A stretch of 62,762 bases of DNA from Luteibacter sp. Sphag1AF. Lineage in GTDB: Bacteria > Pseudomonadota > Gammaproteobacteria > Xanthomonadales > Rhodanobacteraceae. This document shows positions 62,669-62,762 of the stretch, in pieces. Position numbers and translations under genes: made by a program. How positions within the stretch are numbered: the stretch's first letter is position 1; each line of letters opens with the position of its first letter. The notes beneath the pieces are model-generated. The model did no database searches. It saw nothing but the letters and a program-made list of their open reading frames with translations, and was not told the origin of the DNA. The stretch spans positions 1 through 62,762 of the forward strand of contig NZ_JACHYH010000012.1 of assembly GCF_014192715.1 (NCBI RefSeq), read 5' to 3'.

Positions 62669-62762
62669 TGTCGACCCCCCGTTAGTTAGTGCCAACCATA
62701 ACCCGAGGTTGCCGGGTCGTTTTGCTGCCTGAACTCGGCGGGTGTCAGCCCGCCGAGGCTGT
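62669..62762 (-). mobile_element. End of an IS3-family insertion sequence (partial)
   Basis: The terminus TGTCGACCCCCCGTTAG begins at 62669, where the ATP-grasp coding sequence is lost. Within the element, minus strand, lies the end of OrfB. The element continues off the right edge. Confidence 0.75.
62686..62762 (-). CDS. IS3-family transposase OrfB, C-terminal fragment (runs off window)
   Basis: Read on the minus strand, the end of the protein is SLGGLTPAEFRQQNDPATS and then GYGWH before TAA (62686-62688). The SLGGLTPAEF motif is the typical C-terminus of IS3-family integrase-type OrfB, close to the last catalytic region. The main part, including DDE, lies outside the window. Confidence 0.85.
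   Translation of the reverse strand, partial: SLGGLTPAEFRQQNDPATSGYGWH

Overview
The window looks like a high-GC gammaproteobacterial chromosome, most likely from the Lysobacterales (Xanthomonadales), for example a Luteibacter- or Dyella-like Rhodanobacteraceae. That placement is inferred from protein style and gene order: petABC-sspA-sspB, corC-ybeY-phoH-miaB, the run thrS-infC-rpmI-rplT-pheS-pheT-ihfA-merR, and a large Oar-type TonB receptor. No rRNA or species-level marker is present. Almost all of the 62.8 kb is core chromosome. Accessory DNA is confined to both ends and to one array near 34-37 kb.

Layout. 1-1000: the start of an IS3-type transposase running off the left edge, then gene fragments and one small orphan gene. 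1.0-5.6 kb (minus): secreted metzincin protease, CorA, a DUF4105 membrane protein and CorC. 5.7-8.5 kb (minus): ybeY, phoH, miaB. 8.8-11.2 kb: a lytic transglycosylase, a spacer with two perfect DnaA boxes, and a DegS-like protease. 11.4-15.3 kb (plus): cytochrome bc1 and sspA/sspB. 15.5-19.5 kb (minus): DUF3301, nadC, DUF1631, Trm112-like. 19.5-25.6 kb: purEK, sodB, grxD, an SDR, MarC and a two-domain acyltransferase resembling OlsF. 25.9-31.6 kb: Oar-like receptor, ppnN and small proteins. 31.6-33.8 kb (minus): a PI-PLC-like protein, an SPFH lipoprotein and a small membrane protein. 34.2-36.8 kb: four tandem paralogues of an unknown small exported protein, ending beside tRNA-Asn. 37-42.4 kb: a pseudopilin, uvrB, tRNA-Val, small exported proteins, hemJ. 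42.4-51.4 kb: recC-recB-recD. 51.4-60.3 kb: a sugar epimerase, then the thrS-to-merR translation block and tRNA-Pro. 60.4-62.7 kb (minus): a tight three-gene operon whose first gene, an ATP-grasp ligase, is cut by an IS3-family element at the right edge.

How the genes work together. Several blocks are functional units: the bc1 complex; RecBCD; ribosome and tRNA maturation (YbeY/MiaB); IF3-L35-L20-PheST-IHF; and purine synthesis (PurE/PurK). thrS has a strong sigma70-like promoter, a short leader with an ATG reading frame containing two adjacent Thr codons, and an intrinsic terminator just before the gene. That arrangement suggests transcription attenuation. A perfect 12-bp terminator hairpin also separates rplT from pheS. 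infC appears to start at an ATC codon.

The best candidates for something undescribed are the right-end operon and the tandem array. The operon pairs an ATP-grasp ligase of the kind that modifies graspetide-type peptides with an EreA/ChaN-like exported protein and a TonB-C-like lipoprotein. The array shows mosaic copies, a stop-codon change that adds about 33 residues to two copies, and a fifth truncated unit. Both are inferences from reading the sequence and no database search was possible.
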